Assembly: GCA_011523725.1 (NCBI GenBank) | Contig: WTGD01000022.1 | Location: forward strand, 1-5,908 | DNA from: Nitrospinota bacterium | GTDB taxonomy: Bacteria; UBA8248 | Reading direction: 5' to 3' | Length of the DNA: 5,908 bases | Shown here: positions 5,908 through 5,908 of the stretch, piece after piece | How positions within the stretch are numbered: position 1 is the first letter of the stretch | How the letters are laid out: each line of letters begins with the position of its first letter | Notes under the pieces: model-generated | The model's database searches: none | What the model was told of the DNA's origin: nothing | The model's input: the letters and a program-made list of their open reading frames with translations, nothing else | Translations under genes and position numbers: made by a program

Positions 5908-5908
5908 G

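Overview
The window is GC-rich bacterial DNA with two unrelated blocks that face each other. The left block (1-2200) looks like chromosomal metabolism. The right block (2262-5908, all on the minus strand) looks like the distal part of a phage-tail or prophage-derived cluster. There is no rRNA, tRNA or other taxonomic marker. The ACMSD-like amidohydrolase plus small Rieske protein would fit an uncultured soil or marine lineage such as Tectomicrobia, Rokubacteria or a deltaproteobacterium, but that is only a guess from the kinds of genes seen.

Left block. A small 86-aa protein of unknown function (24-284, minus) has a strong ribosome binding site. It is divergent from a two-gene operon on the plus strand: an amidohydrolase_2/ACMSD-type metal-dependent hydrolase or decarboxylase (600-1790) and a stand-alone Rieske [2Fe-2S] protein (1790-2200), joined by a TGATG stop/start overlap. 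The intergenic stretch 285-599 is clearly more AT-rich than the genes. It holds a perfect inverted repeat flanked by 7-base direct repeats (411-446), an 8-base direct repeat (487-519) and a weak promoter candidate (520-551).

Right block. Reading right to left, the genes are: the C-terminal part of a tail-fibre-like structural protein that runs off the window edge; a 231-aa phage-type protein of unknown function; a 127-aa protein with an N-terminal membrane helix and a long coiled coil; a 40-aa membrane peptide; and a short tape-measure-like protein of about 560 aa carrying two GEAGPE-type motifs. All five are tightly spaced, with 1-base and 4-base stop/start overlaps in the middle, so they are probably one transcript started outside the window. 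The order (fibre before tape measure) is not the usual one for a siphophage tail operon. That suggests a rearranged prophage, a tailocin-like or gene-transfer-agent-like particle, or an additional tape-measure-like protein.

The two blocks converge at 2201-2261, where a short hairpin overlaps the end of the tape-measure-like gene. No integrase, att repeat or tRNA that would mark a prophage end is visible. I see no CRISPR array, insertion sequence or RNA gene.
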